From: an uncultured Winogradskyella sp.
Lineage (GTDB): Bacteria > Bacteroidota > Bacteroidia > Flavobacteriales > Flavobacteriaceae
Direction of reading: 5' to 3'
Assembly (NCBI RefSeq): GCF_947498345.1
Contig: NZ_CANMJY010000001.1
Span: 1 to 64,000, forward strand
DNA length: 64,000 nt
Made by a program: the position numbers and the translations under genes
Shown here: positions 45,706 to 53,979 of the stretch, piece by piece
How positions within the stretch are numbered: position 1 is the first letter of the stretch
How the letters are laid out: the number at the start of each line of letters is the position of its first letter
Notes under the pieces: generated by a model
The model's database searches: none
The model's input: the letters and a program-made list of their open reading frames with translations, nothing else
Told to the model about the DNA's origin: nothing

Positions 45706-46845
45706 ATGAGAGTCAAATTAATTTGTATTGTATCAATGTTTTTGTTTAATGCTCATTCACAATCGAGTTTATTTACAAACTCAAAATATAATGTTGAATA
45801 TTATTGTCCGCCATGTGGCTGCCCAGATGATGATAAAACCTTTCAATCTCCTGGAGTTTGTGCATCATGTAATATGGCTTATAATACTAGAGTAAAAGGT
45901 CTTGAAAACAAACCCACAAATACCTCCCCAAGACGAGCAGCCGCTATTTTATTATTTGATTATGCAGATATAATGGATGTAACTGGGCCTATGTCGGTAT
46001 TTGAACACGCTGGCTTTAATGTTGTTACTGTAGCCAAGGATGAGAACCCCAAGCGTATAGGTAGGTATACTGATTTAACACCAGATTATACGTTTTTAAA
46101 CTTACCAAAAGTAGATGTTATTGTGGTTCCTGGTGGTGGGCCAGCAGAGCGTAACCAAGATATGGACATTGTTAATTGGTTAAAAGAAAAAGATAAATCT
46201 ACTGATACAATGTTTTCTGTCTGTAGTGGTGCTTTTTATTTGGCTTTAGCAGGAATTTTAGATGGAAATGAAGCAACGACTTTTGCATCGTTAATACCTG
46301 CTTTGAGAGAACAATTTCCCCAAATAAAGGTGCTCAACAATGTTAAATATAGTAATAATGGGCATGTCATCACATCTTCTGGATTGTCTTCGGGTATAGA
46401 TGCTTCATTTGAAGTTGTGGCAAAGTATTATGGAGTTGGTGGAGCTCAAGATATTGCAAATCATATGGAATACCCATGGAAGCGTAGAAACGATTATGTA
46501 AGAACACAACTTGCAGACAATTATATCATCGGAATAAACAATCTAATAAGAAGATTTGCAACTAAGTATACGTATTCAGAGGGAGATATGAATGAGTGGG
46601 AATATAGATTTATACTTTGGTCTGAAGTGGATAAGAAAGCATTTATTAATCTGGTTAATGCCGAAATTGAAAAACTGGATGGGTTTTTGAAAAGTAAAAA
46701 AGGAAAGACATTTATTAAGGCAGAAATTAATCATAAGGACTTAAAAAATGGAATTATAGAATTAAATATTCTTAAAAAAGAAAATAAAACAGAGGTAAGC
46801 TTAAGAGCCAAAAGATTACGACCTGTTTCTTCCTCTAAAAGTTAA
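45706..46845 (+). CDS. Exported DJ-1/PfpI-family protein with N-terminal cysteine-rich domain
   Basis: 379 residues from the ATG at 45706; the TTG start of the track adds six residues. Signal peptide to about residue 20, then a small cysteine cluster (YYCPPCGCPDDDK ... CASCNM), similar to heavy-metal-binding/YHS-type modules. A DJ-1/PfpI domain follows (about 70-255), with the nucleophile Cys in FSVCSGAFYLA and the preceding VVPGGGPAERN. The last 120 residues are unassigned. The cytoplasmic relatives are often AraC-type GlxA regulators, but here no HTH is present. The substrate is unknown. Confidence 0.88.
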   Translation: MRVKLICIVSMFLFNAHSQSSLFTNSKYNVEYYCPPCGCPDDDKTFQSPGVCASCNMAYNTRVKGLENKPTNTSPRRAAAILLFDYADIMDVTGPMSVFEHAGFNVVTVAKDENPKRIGRYTDLTPDYTFLNLPKVDVIVVPGGGPAERNQDMDIVNWLKEKDKSTDTMFSVCSGAFYLALAGILDGNEATTFASLIPALREQFPQIKVLNNVKYSNNGHVITSSGLSSGIDASFEVVAKYYGVGGAQDIANHMEYPWKRRNDYVRTQLADNYIIGINNLIRRFATKYTYSEGDMNEWEYRFILWSEVDKKAFINLVNAEIEKLDGFLKSKKGKTFIKAEINHKDLKNGIIELNILKKENKTEVSLRAKRLRPVSSSKS

Positions 46846-46860
46846 AACATAGCAATAAGC

Positions 46861-48195
46861 ATGAAACAATTTTCTATAAATTATATCATTACATTATATC
46901 TTTTAATATTTTCTTTGAGTAGTATAGCATCAATATTAGAAGCGCAAATTTCAGATGATATTTCAAAAGTTAAACTCGACGTTAGAAATGATGCAATCAT
47001 TGGAAAAAACATTGCAATAAAATCAAAATTCTTTGGTTTACCAGTTGTAGAACCGTCGATTAGCGCACATCCAAACAACAATAATCATTTACTTGCTGCA
47101 GCAATGATAGTTACCGATATCAATAGGCCTTATGCAAGTTGTAGACTATCAAGCTTTGTCTCTAAGGATGGTGGTAACAACTGGTCGGAAACAGCACATA
47201 ATTATTGGGGTTACGATCCATGGGTTGCAATACTTCCTAGTGGTAACGCTGCTTTAAGCTGGTTAGGAACCCCAAATAGCTTTAGACATAGCTTCCCTTT
47301 AAAAATCTTTACCTCAAATAATGGAGGTGATACTTGGAGTAATAACATACAATCTTTCAATGGTTTTGGTCATGGTCATGATGGTACTAAGCTTGTTGGG
47401 TATAAAACCTCATTTTACCTTACTACTGTAAGATTCAATGGAGATATGAGTGCAGATGTTGTGTTATATGAATCAAAGAACAATAATGTTTTTAAAGAAG
47501 TTGCTTTAATAAAAGGAGAGGGACTACGTCTAAATTTTTGTGAACCTGCTATTCTAAACAATGGTACTGTTGTAATTCCAACGTTACATAATTCGAGTAA
47601 AATTTGGGTGAATTTATATAATCCAAAAACAAGACAACTTTCTGGTAAAAAGAAAGTTTCAAAAAACCCTAAGGTAGGGCGTGGATATCCTAGAATGGTT
47701 GCAGACGTTGGTCTTAACTCAAGATTTATAAATAGGATTTATTTTGTTAGAGCTGTTGCTAGTGGCACTAGCTCTAGAGGAATTTGGATTAATTACTCAA
47801 AGGATAATGGTGAAACCTGGACAGAAGAAAAACGCATAGACCATTTTGAAACCGATTGGCTGAGTAAAGCCAATGTGGCTAGTGTAGCTATAAATAAAGA
47901 TGGAGTCATAGGTGTCTCGTGGGTAGATAGCCAACACGATAAAAACCAAAAAGCATATGATGTGTATTTAGCAATTTCTAAAGATGGAGGAGAGAGCTTT
48001 CAAAAGCCTATTAGGGTAACTAATGTAAGTTCTAATCCAAGAACAAAAAAAAATGGTGATGTAGCAAATAAATTTATTGGCGGAGGACATTACCTAGGTT
48101 TAACTGCAAAAGCTAATGGTAGCTTTCAACTTATTTGGAGTGATAGTCGTGATGAGGTTTTTCAATTACAAACGTGTAATGTAACAATAAAGTGA
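46861..48195 (+). CDS. Exported BNR/Asp-box beta-propeller protein (sialidase-like)
   Basis: 444 residues with a signal peptide. Four Asp boxes (SKDGGNNWSE, SNNGGDTWSN, SKDNGETWTE, SKDGGESFQK) mark a six-bladed sialidase-type propeller. The catalytic Arg triad and Tyr/Glu pair of true sialidases are not convincingly placed, so activity is not claimed. It starts 15 nt after the DJ-1/PfpI gene and is followed by a PD40 gene overlapping by a few bases, forming one operon. Confidence 0.85.
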   Translation: MKQFSINYIITLYLLIFSLSSIASILEAQISDDISKVKLDVRNDAIIGKNIAIKSKFFGLPVVEPSISAHPNNNNHLLAAAMIVTDINRPYASCRLSSFVSKDGGNNWSETAHNYWGYDPWVAILPSGNAALSWLGTPNSFRHSFPLKIFTSNNGGDTWSNNIQSFNGFGHGHDGTKLVGYKTSFYLTTVRFNGDMSADVVLYESKNNNVFKEVALIKGEGLRLNFCEPAILNNGTVVIPTLHNSSKIWVNLYNPKTRQLSGKKKVSKNPKVGRGYPRMVADVGLNSRFINRIYFVRAVASGTSSRGIWINYSKDNGETWTEEKRIDHFETDWLSKANVASVAINKDGVIGVSWVDSQHDKNQKAYDVYLAISKDGGESFQKPIRVTNVSSNPRTKKNGDVANKFIGGGHYLGLTAKANGSFQLIWSDSRDEVFQLQTCNVTIK

Positions 48196-48200
48196 ATTAT

Positions 48201-49064
48201 ATGATACGCTCGGTGACTTTTATAATAGTCTTTTTTATTTTTCAGGAAATCATTGCGCAAAGATTTCAACCTTACGAGGAAAATGCCAAGAGATTAGTGC
48301 AAGGAATTAGTTTTTCTAACCATGATAGTACCCTATTATTTTCATTACCTCACAAGGAATTTTTGTTATTCCAAGGGCATAAAATCTCTGAAAAAACACC
48401 ACGTCTGGCAATTTATAAAGCACAAAAAGAAGAAAACCATTGGACAACACCTGTTTTATTAAGTTTTTCGGGTCATTATAAAGACTATGAGCCAACAATT
48501 TCCCCAAACGGTAAAATTCTTTTTTTTAATTCCAACAGACCTATAAATGGTAAAGATGTAACAAAGACCAATATTTGGTTTTCTGAAAAGGAAAACGATC
48601 AATGGAATACCCCAAAATTTATGTTTTATCTAAATGAGAAAGATGAGGAGCAATCCTATCCAACGATTTCAAAATATGGTAAGCTTATCTATACTAAAGA
48701 GGTTATCGAGGGAGGTAAGAGTCATTATTATTTATTTGAAACTCATTTTGCAGGAGTGGATACTAAAATGGGGAATAAGATTAGTTTTCCCAATTTTCAT
48801 TTAAATACTTCCGATCCTTGTATATCTAGTGATGGCGATTATTTGATCTTTACTGGTTTTGATACAGGTCAATGGGAGAAAACATGTGATTTGTACATTT
48901 CTTATGCTCTAGATGAAGGATGGTCTACGCCTAATTTATTAAAAGATTTGAATAGTGATGGTCCAGATTTTTCACCAACGATTTCATCTGACGCAAAGCA
49001 TATTTATTATCGGAAAAATTACAATATGATTAAGGCAACTCTTATGATTAAAGACGAAAATTAA
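48201..49064 (+). CDS. Exported PD40 beta-propeller protein
   Basis: 287 residues from the ATG at 48201. The GTG at 48192 overlaps the previous stop by 4 bp (GTGA) and is an equally possible start. Signal peptide to EIIAQ, then PD40 repeats SPNGKILFFNSNRPING, SKYGKLIYTK, SSDGDYLIFTG and SSDAKHIYYRKN. Probably a periplasmic propeller with no enzymatic motif; coupled to the BNR gene. Confidence 0.85.
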   Translation: MIRSVTFIIVFFIFQEIIAQRFQPYEENAKRLVQGISFSNHDSTLLFSLPHKEFLLFQGHKISEKTPRLAIYKAQKEENHWTTPVLLSFSGHYKDYEPTISPNGKILFFNSNRPINGKDVTKTNIWFSEKENDQWNTPKFMFYLNEKDEEQSYPTISKYGKLIYTKEVIEGGKSHYYLFETHFAGVDTKMGNKISFPNFHLNTSDPCISSDGDYLIFTGFDTGQWEKTCDLYISYALDEGWSTPNLLKDLNSDGPDFSPTISSDAKHIYYRKNYNMIKATLMIKDEN

Positions 49065-49086
49065 ATAAATAAAATATAGCATTTAT

Positions 49087-49103
49087 GTCTAATTTTTACA
49101 ATT
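49087..49103. promoter_or_regulatory. GTCTAATTTTTACAATT box upstream of the M28 peptidase gene
   Basis: Differs at one of 17 positions from the box at 39949-39965 upstream of the subtilase gene. Lies 51 nt before the M28 ATG. It could be an AraC-type site; the evidence is similarity only. Confidence 0.3.
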
Positions 49104-49111
49104 AGATAGAA

Positions 49112-49130
49112 TTTGTATAGGCTAATTTTG
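49112..49130 (+). promoter_or_regulatory. Composite element TTTGTATAGG-N-TAATTTTG before the M28 peptidase gene
   Basis: TTTGTATAGGCTAATTTTG matches the promoter-proximal element of the glycan operon (56956-56974) at 17 of 19 positions. It combines the reverse complement of CCTATACAAA with a -7 element (TAATTTTG at 49123-49130) at identical spacing. It ends 23 nt before the M28 ATG. No -33 TTG is at the canonical distance. Confidence 0.5.
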
Positions 49131-49153
49131 GTTGTTCATTAACTCAGAAAAAA

Positions 49154-50800
49154 ATGAATTTGAAATTATTAAAATTTTTAGCCCTAATGTTATTCTTGCA
49201 TATCTTTTGTAGTTGTAATGGGCAATCTTTACCATCTATATCTGAAGACAATATTAAATCTCATATAAAAACTCTGGCTTCAGATGAATTTCTTGGGCGG
49301 AAACCAGGGACTCTTGGTGAACAGAAAACCATACAATATCTTGCAGAAAAGCTAGAAGCGATAGGTATAGAGCCAGCTAATGGAGATAGTTACTTTCAAG
49401 AGTTTACAATTTCTCGACTCAAGTACAATAAACCTAGCGCGATGGTTATTTCTAAAGCTAATGGCAAGACCTCAAGATATGAAAGCAGTAAAGATTTTTA
49501 TTCTAAAACCAGCTTTAAAGCTAATGATCAGATATCCTTAAATGAAGCCGAAATAGTATTTGTTGGATTTGGTATTATTGCACCAGAATATAATTGGGAC
49601 GATTATAAGCATGTAGATGTAAAAGATAAGGTCGTATTGGTACTTTTTAGCGATCCAGGCTTTTATACTAAGGATGAAAACATGTTTAATGGTATGAGTG
49701 TTTCGCAGTATGGGGATTATAATCTTAAGAAGAAACTAGCCATGGAAAGAGGTGCTAAGGCAGTTTTTATGATACATCACGAGTTTATCAATTGGGATCA
49801 GATAGGGCAATCCTCTAATAGTGGATATTCTAGTGCTTATGTAAAAAATCAATCTGAAACGGTTTCAGATGGTCTCCTATGTTCAGGTATTATTTCTATT
49901 CCAGTGATGAAAGATTTACTTTCTTCCTCTGGTTTTGAGGATAATTATGTAGAGCAAGCTTTAGGTAAAGACTTTAAAGGATTGCATATTACATCTAAAA
50001 TGTCACTAACCAACTCTTCAACACCAGAAGACGTGGTTAGAACCAAAAATGTCCTTGGTATTCTTAAAGGAAGTACTCGGCCAGATGAACATATTATATA
50101 TACTTCACATTGGGATCATGTTGGCACCAGACCATCCACGTTTGGAAAAGATTCTATTTTTAATGGTGCTATAGATAATGCATCTGGTACTGCAATGCAT
50201 TTAGAAGTCGCCAGAACATACAAAGCATTGCGAAGGAAACCCGAAAGGTCTATTGTGTTTTTCTTTACATCGGCTGAAGAAATGGGTTTGTTAGGAGCAG
50301 AATATTATGCAAACAATCCTATATATCCTTTAAAAAAAGCGGTATGTGTCATTAATGCAGATGGTCATTTTGCGACAAACAAAATGAAAACTGCTACCAG
50401 TGTGCTCAAAGGATATTCTGAAATGGATAAATATGTAGATAATGCAGTTGCCAAAATGGATAGGAATGCAGTAGAAGATACCTCACCTGCCTATATGAAG
50501 ATTTTTCAGCGTTCAGATCACTACCCTTTTGTAAAAAAAGGAGTTCCAGCAGTATGGGCTATTGGTAATCAGAATCCTGTAGAGGGAGGTGAGGCTGAGG
50601 CTCAAAAAATTGCAAACTACATGCAACATTACCATCAGGTAACTGATGAATATTATGAAGGATTCAATGCTCAAAATATAGCAGCAGATGCTTTAATGAA
50701 TTTTTTAATAGGTTTAGAATTGGCTAATTCTTCGGCGTGGCCCAACTGGAATAAAACATCAAAGTATAAAGAAATAAGAGATAAAAGCATACAAGATTAA
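49154..50800 (+). CDS. Exported M28-family zinc peptidase with PA domain
   Basis: 548 residues. Lipoprotein-type N-terminus (HIFCSCNG; cysteine near residue 19-21). A PA-like insert covers about 130-270. The two-zinc M28 centre is visible: His in TSHWDHVG, Asp in GAIDNASGTA, Glu-Glu in TSAEEMGLLG, Asp in VINADGH, and a late His in RSDHYPF. It likely removes N-terminal amino acids from peptides at the cell envelope. Its upstream region carries two short elements shared with other promoters of this window. Confidence 0.93.
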   Translation: MNLKLLKFLALMLFLHIFCSCNGQSLPSISEDNIKSHIKTLASDEFLGRKPGTLGEQKTIQYLAEKLEAIGIEPANGDSYFQEFTISRLKYNKPSAMVISKANGKTSRYESSKDFYSKTSFKANDQISLNEAEIVFVGFGIIAPEYNWDDYKHVDVKDKVVLVLFSDPGFYTKDENMFNGMSVSQYGDYNLKKKLAMERGAKAVFMIHHEFINWDQIGQSSNSGYSSAYVKNQSETVSDGLLCSGIISIPVMKDLLSSSGFEDNYVEQALGKDFKGLHITSKMSLTNSSTPEDVVRTKNVLGILKGSTRPDEHIIYTSHWDHVGTRPSTFGKDSIFNGAIDNASGTAMHLEVARTYKALRRKPERSIVFFFTSAEEMGLLGAEYYANNPIYPLKKAVCVINADGHFATNKMKTATSVLKGYSEMDKYVDNAVAKMDRNAVEDTSPAYMKIFQRSDHYPFVKKGVPAVWAIGNQNPVEGGEAEAQKIANYMQHYHQVTDEYYEGFNAQNIAADALMNFLIGLELANSSAWPNWNKTSKYKEIRDKSIQD

Positions 50801-50900
50801 TATTTTGCAAAAGAAATCCTAATTAAGGAAGTGCATTGTTATAGCATTTATTAGTAGATAATTAACGGTTTTCTTTGCGGTACATAAATTTAAGTCCAGA

Positions 50901-51275
50901 CTAGTCCTTGTCTATAGCACAGACTTTAATATCAACTAATCTGGTTTTTAGCAAATGCTCTCGTACGGGTTCGCGCTTTAATTCAGTTGGTATTTTTGAA
51001 GCACCTTTAGGCCAACTAATCCACAGTATACCGTTCTTCTTCATAGCGGGTTTAACAATTGATACTATGCGTTCTAGCTCAGCTTGATTTTGAACAAAGA
51101 TGTGGATGAAATCAAAGCTTTCTGAATCTAGTTCTTTCTTGCGAATGGTGTCGTTAGGAAACTCTTCAAATAAACTCATATAGTGTACGGGTTCATTGAC
51201 CAACATAATAACATAGCCCTCTTTTATACCTAGTTTTTTTGCTAAAGGAGTTTTTGAATACCCTGCGTTTTTCAT
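50901..51275 (-). CDS. DUF3052 family protein
   Basis: 124 residues, soluble, starting AGYSKTPLAKKLGIKEGYVIMLVN, typical of DUF3052. The second half (FIHIFVQNQAELERIVSIVKPAMKKNGILWISWPKGAS) is the other conserved part. Function unknown. It is the last gene of a four-gene minus-strand unit: AraC, DUF1761, PD40 protein, DUF3052. Confidence 0.88.
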   Translation of the reverse strand: MKNAGYSKTPLAKKLGIKEGYVIMLVNEPVHYMSLFEEFPNDTIRKKELDSESFDFIHIFVQNQAELERIVSIVKPAMKKNGILWISWPKGASKIPTELKREPVREHLLKTRLVDIKVCAIDKD

Positions 51276-51282
51276 TGTTGAG

Positions 51283-52197
51283 TTAATTTGATTTTACAAA
51301 TACTGGTGCATATTGCTCTATAGTATCATCAGTTAGCTGAATAATTTTTCCGTCTTTGGTACGTTTGTATAGTTCGTAACCATTGTGATTATTCATTGAA
51401 GCTTCAAATATAAGCTCTCCATTGCTATCCCAATGATGGAATACCTGATTGTTTTCGGATGGAGTTATCGATTCTAAACCAGTACCATCTTGATTAATAA
51501 GATAGATGTTATAATTATTATTCTGTTTTGAAGCAAAAGAAATTTTTCCATCAGCACGCCATCTTGGTGCAGCGGCAAGATATCCTGTCCATTGTTTGCC
51601 AGCACCTTCATCAGCGTGAGATGTTATCTTTTTCATTTTCTTGGTTTTTAAGTCCATAACAAAAAGTGCATCAGTAAAACCTAATTCTCTTGGAGAAACG
51701 TTATCACTACCACGAAAAACAATTTGTGTTCCTTCTGGCGAAAATGCTGGGTCATTAGTGTATGCCAAGTCAACGTTTACTTTTTCGATAACCTCACCAT
51801 TTAAATTTATAATATAAAAAGAGGCATCCTCAGCTTCAGCAGGTTTTACTATAAATTCTGTACCATTTTTTCGACTACTTAACCAACTGTCAGCCAATTT
51901 AAAGTTGGTTATTTTACGAACATTATGACCTTCAATATCCATTTCGTAAAGATATAGGCATCTAAAGCATTCATTTCGGTCAGAAAGGAAATAAATTTTT
52001 TCACCAAAGCTATCGTAAACCCAATCTACCGATTTTGAATTGGTGATATTCTTTGCATTGTTACCATCAATGTCCATTATGTAAATTTCATAGTCTTGTG
52101 TGGCAGCATCTTGTAATACATTGTATGCTATCTTCTGTTGTGTATAGCAACTTAAAGCTGTAAACAGAATAGTAATTGTATATAGTATGTTTTTCAT
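51283..52197 (-). CDS. TolB-like PD40 beta-propeller protein
   Basis: 304 residues with a signal peptide containing Cys (TALSCYTQQ), perhaps a lipoprotein. PD40 blades include DIDGNNAKNITNSKSVDW, SPEGTQIVFRGSDN, RADGKISFASKQNN and WDSNGELIFEASMNN. TolB C-terminal propeller-like, but no Pal or Tol genes are near. Lies 7 nt before DUF3052. Confidence 0.87.
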   Translation of the reverse strand: MKNILYTITILFTALSCYTQQKIAYNVLQDAATQDYEIYIMDIDGNNAKNITNSKSVDWVYDSFGEKIYFLSDRNECFRCLYLYEMDIEGHNVRKITNFKLADSWLSSRKNGTEFIVKPAEAEDASFYIINLNGEVIEKVNVDLAYTNDPAFSPEGTQIVFRGSDNVSPRELGFTDALFVMDLKTKKMKKITSHADEGAGKQWTGYLAAAPRWRADGKISFASKQNNNYNIYLINQDGTGLESITPSENNQVFHHWDSNGELIFEASMNNHNGYELYKRTKDGKIIQLTDDTIEQYAPVFVKSN

Positions 52198-52208
52198 TTT
52201 TAAAGGTA

Positions 52209-52616
52209 TTATCGCCAGAATCCTAATACAAATCCTATGAGTGTAAAATAAATAATAATATATCCACCGTTTATAAAAATATATTTCCAGGATTTTTTTT
52301 CAAATAATGCTATAGCAGTAAATATCATTGCGCAAAAGCCAAAACCTGTATAGAAACCAGCAGACAGTCCCCAAAACCAATCTGTACTAGCATCACCCAA
52401 GAAAAAGGCCATATTATAAGACATAATTAACGCCAATATAAAGCTAATACTATAGAGTTTTCTCATATTAATATTTTCGAAATCAGTATCTGTGAGACCG
52501 TTTTCTTTTTTCCAAGCCTTGTAAAAGAGAGCTGGGCTGTACCATAGCGCTCCAACAACTAAATTTAAAACAGCACAGACGATTACAGCTATGTGATTAA
52601 TGTATATAGATTCCAT
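52209..52616 (-). CDS. DUF1761 membrane protein
   Basis: 135 residues with four membrane helices and the DUF1761 pattern LVVGALWYSPALFYKAWKKENG near the N-terminus. Function unknown. Separated from the TolB-like gene by 11 nt. A GC-poor AAAATTGTAAAAAAT box lies 55 nt upstream, after the AraC gene. Confidence 0.87.
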   Translation of the reverse strand: MESIYINHIAVIVCAVLNLVVGALWYSPALFYKAWKKENGLTDTDFENINMRKLYSISFILALIMSYNMAFFLGDASTDWFWGLSAGFYTGFGFCAMIFTAIALFEKKSWKYIFINGGYIIIYFTLIGFVLGFWR

Positions 52617-52670
52617 AAATTTTATTTTTAACGACTATTACACCACAAAGAAACAGGAATAAGAAATTTT

Positions 52671-52685
52671 AAAATTGTAAAAAAT
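52671..52685. promoter_or_regulatory. ATTTTTTACAATTTT box before DUF1761 (minus strand)
   Basis: Exact 15-base match on the minus strand to the box at 39953-39967. In both places the box sits just past an AraC gene and before the next gene in the same direction. Low-complexity flanks make chance possible. Confidence 0.3.
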
Positions 52686-53501
52686 TTACTTTATAGGTAG
52701 AAAGTTGGGAAAATCTTCAATATCACAAAGATATTTTTTAGGATTAATGCCTGAAAACGATTGAAAATCTTTTATAAAATGAGCTTGATCAAAATAGCCA
52801 CAATCATTGGCAATAGTAGTCCATGAAATTCTTTCCTTATTTTCTACAACTGAAAGTATTTCATTAAAACGAATAATACGATGAAATTGTTTGGGTGTTA
52901 GACCAACATATTTCTTAAACAGTTGTATAAACTGCTTTTGAGAATAACCCATTTTTTTGGAAAGCTCATTTAGGTTAATATGCGTAGGCGAGCTTTCAAT
53001 GTTATTGATGGCATAACGAATGACTTCTAAATAAAAATCATCTGCCTTTAATTGTTCATTTAGCCATTGTTCGATTGCCAAAAACTTCTCTTGGACTGAT
53101 GTTGGTAATTTAAGCTCTTTAAGTAATAATAAGATGTGTTTGCCAAAAATTTGCTCTGCAGGCACCACCTGGTTAGTATATTTTGAAACTGAGGAGTGAA
53201 TCAACGGAAACCCAGCTCCAGGTTTAAAGACTAGTACTATCATTTCTTCATGATGACTACTGATGGTTATATAATCTTTTAAGACACCAGAAAACCAAAC
53301 ATCTGTGCATTTCTGAGCTATTTTTCCAGTTTCATTATCATAAATGAATTTAGGGTTATTGGTAAGTTCAAAAACGATGTTAATAGTGCCGTCGGGTAGG
53401 TACTTATCTTTCTTATGTTCAGGAAAGTAGTCTTTATGATATATTAAGTTAGCTATATGCTTTTCTAATCGTAGAGGGATTTTATATTGGTTAAAGATCA
53501 T
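52686..53501 (-). CDS. AraC-family regulator (DUF6597 type)
   Basis: 271 residues from the ATG at 53501, chosen because MIFNQYKIPLRLEKHIANL then aligns with the start of the similar AraC protein at 39.1 kb. The track ATG at 53531 adds ten residues. Sensor motif LPDGTINIVFEL; DNA-binding region INLNELSKKMGYSQKQFIQLFKKYVGLTPKQFHRIIRF and WTTIANDCGYFDQAHFIKDFQSF. It heads the unit with DUF1761, the TolB-like and DUF3052 genes and probably controls it. Confidence 0.9.
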   Translation of the reverse strand: MIFNQYKIPLRLEKHIANLIYHKDYFPEHKKDKYLPDGTINIVFELTNNPKFIYDNETGKIAQKCTDVWFSGVLKDYITISSHHEEMIVLVFKPGAGFPLIHSSVSKYTNQVVPAEQIFGKHILLLLKELKLPTSVQEKFLAIEQWLNEQLKADDFYLEVIRYAINNIESSPTHINLNELSKKMGYSQKQFIQLFKKYVGLTPKQFHRIIRFNEILSVVENKERISWTTIANDCGYFDQAHFIKDFQSFSGINPKKYLCDIEDFPNFLPIK

Positions 53502-53531
53502 TACCTCTAAAATAACAAAATTGTAAAACAT

Positions 53532-53979
53532 ACTTTATTATTTTGATTAACCCCAAACGCATAATTCTCGATTTTTAATTAGAAAATAATTGTAAATAAG
53601 GCTATTTTTAAAATTGAGTCAACAGTTTTAATTAAAAAAATTTAAGCGAACTAACTTAGGTTCGATTTTTTGAAAATTTGTTAAGACTTAAGTTTAACAA
53701 TGTTTTTATGAGCAAAAATGACAATCAAAAGCTGCTGATTTTTAAGATAATAAGCATAATTTTATGTTATAAACTTTAGATGAATGTAAAAGATTATTTC
53801 AAGCTCATTAATAAGTTTTTTCTGTCAAATTTATCTTATTTGTTATTGTAGTGCTACGTTACATAACCTGTACAAATCATTGTTAATCCTCTTATTTATG
53901 TATATTAGTACCTTAACATAATGTATTAGGCTGTGTTTTGATTAAATATTTGAGCATAGTTTTTTAAACTTGTTAATTA
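53532..53979. other. 448-bp divergent intergenic region with no gene
   Basis: Lies between the AraC gene (minus) and the Y_Y_Y/LuxR regulator (plus). It holds ACATAACCTGTACAAAT at 53861-53877 (see separate entry) and a small hairpin CGAAC/GTTCG at 53647-53664 followed by A and six T residues, which has no gene upstream. No ORF of note, no tRNA, and no clear -33/-7 pair before the regulator. Confidence 0.6.
53861..53877 (+). promoter_or_regulatory. Putative regulator site upstream of the Y_Y_Y/LuxR gene
   Basis: ACATAACCTGTACAAAT matches ACATAACCTATACAAAT (56816-56832, leader of the glycan operon) at 16 of 17 positions. Located 103 nt before the regulator start codon. Suggests the regulator binds both its own upstream region and that of the operon. 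Confidence 0.5.

Noticed and set aside
46861-48195. Functional sialidase
   Set aside because: Asp boxes are structural and found in many propellers; I could not place the catalytic Arg triad and no other sialic-acid genes are nearby.
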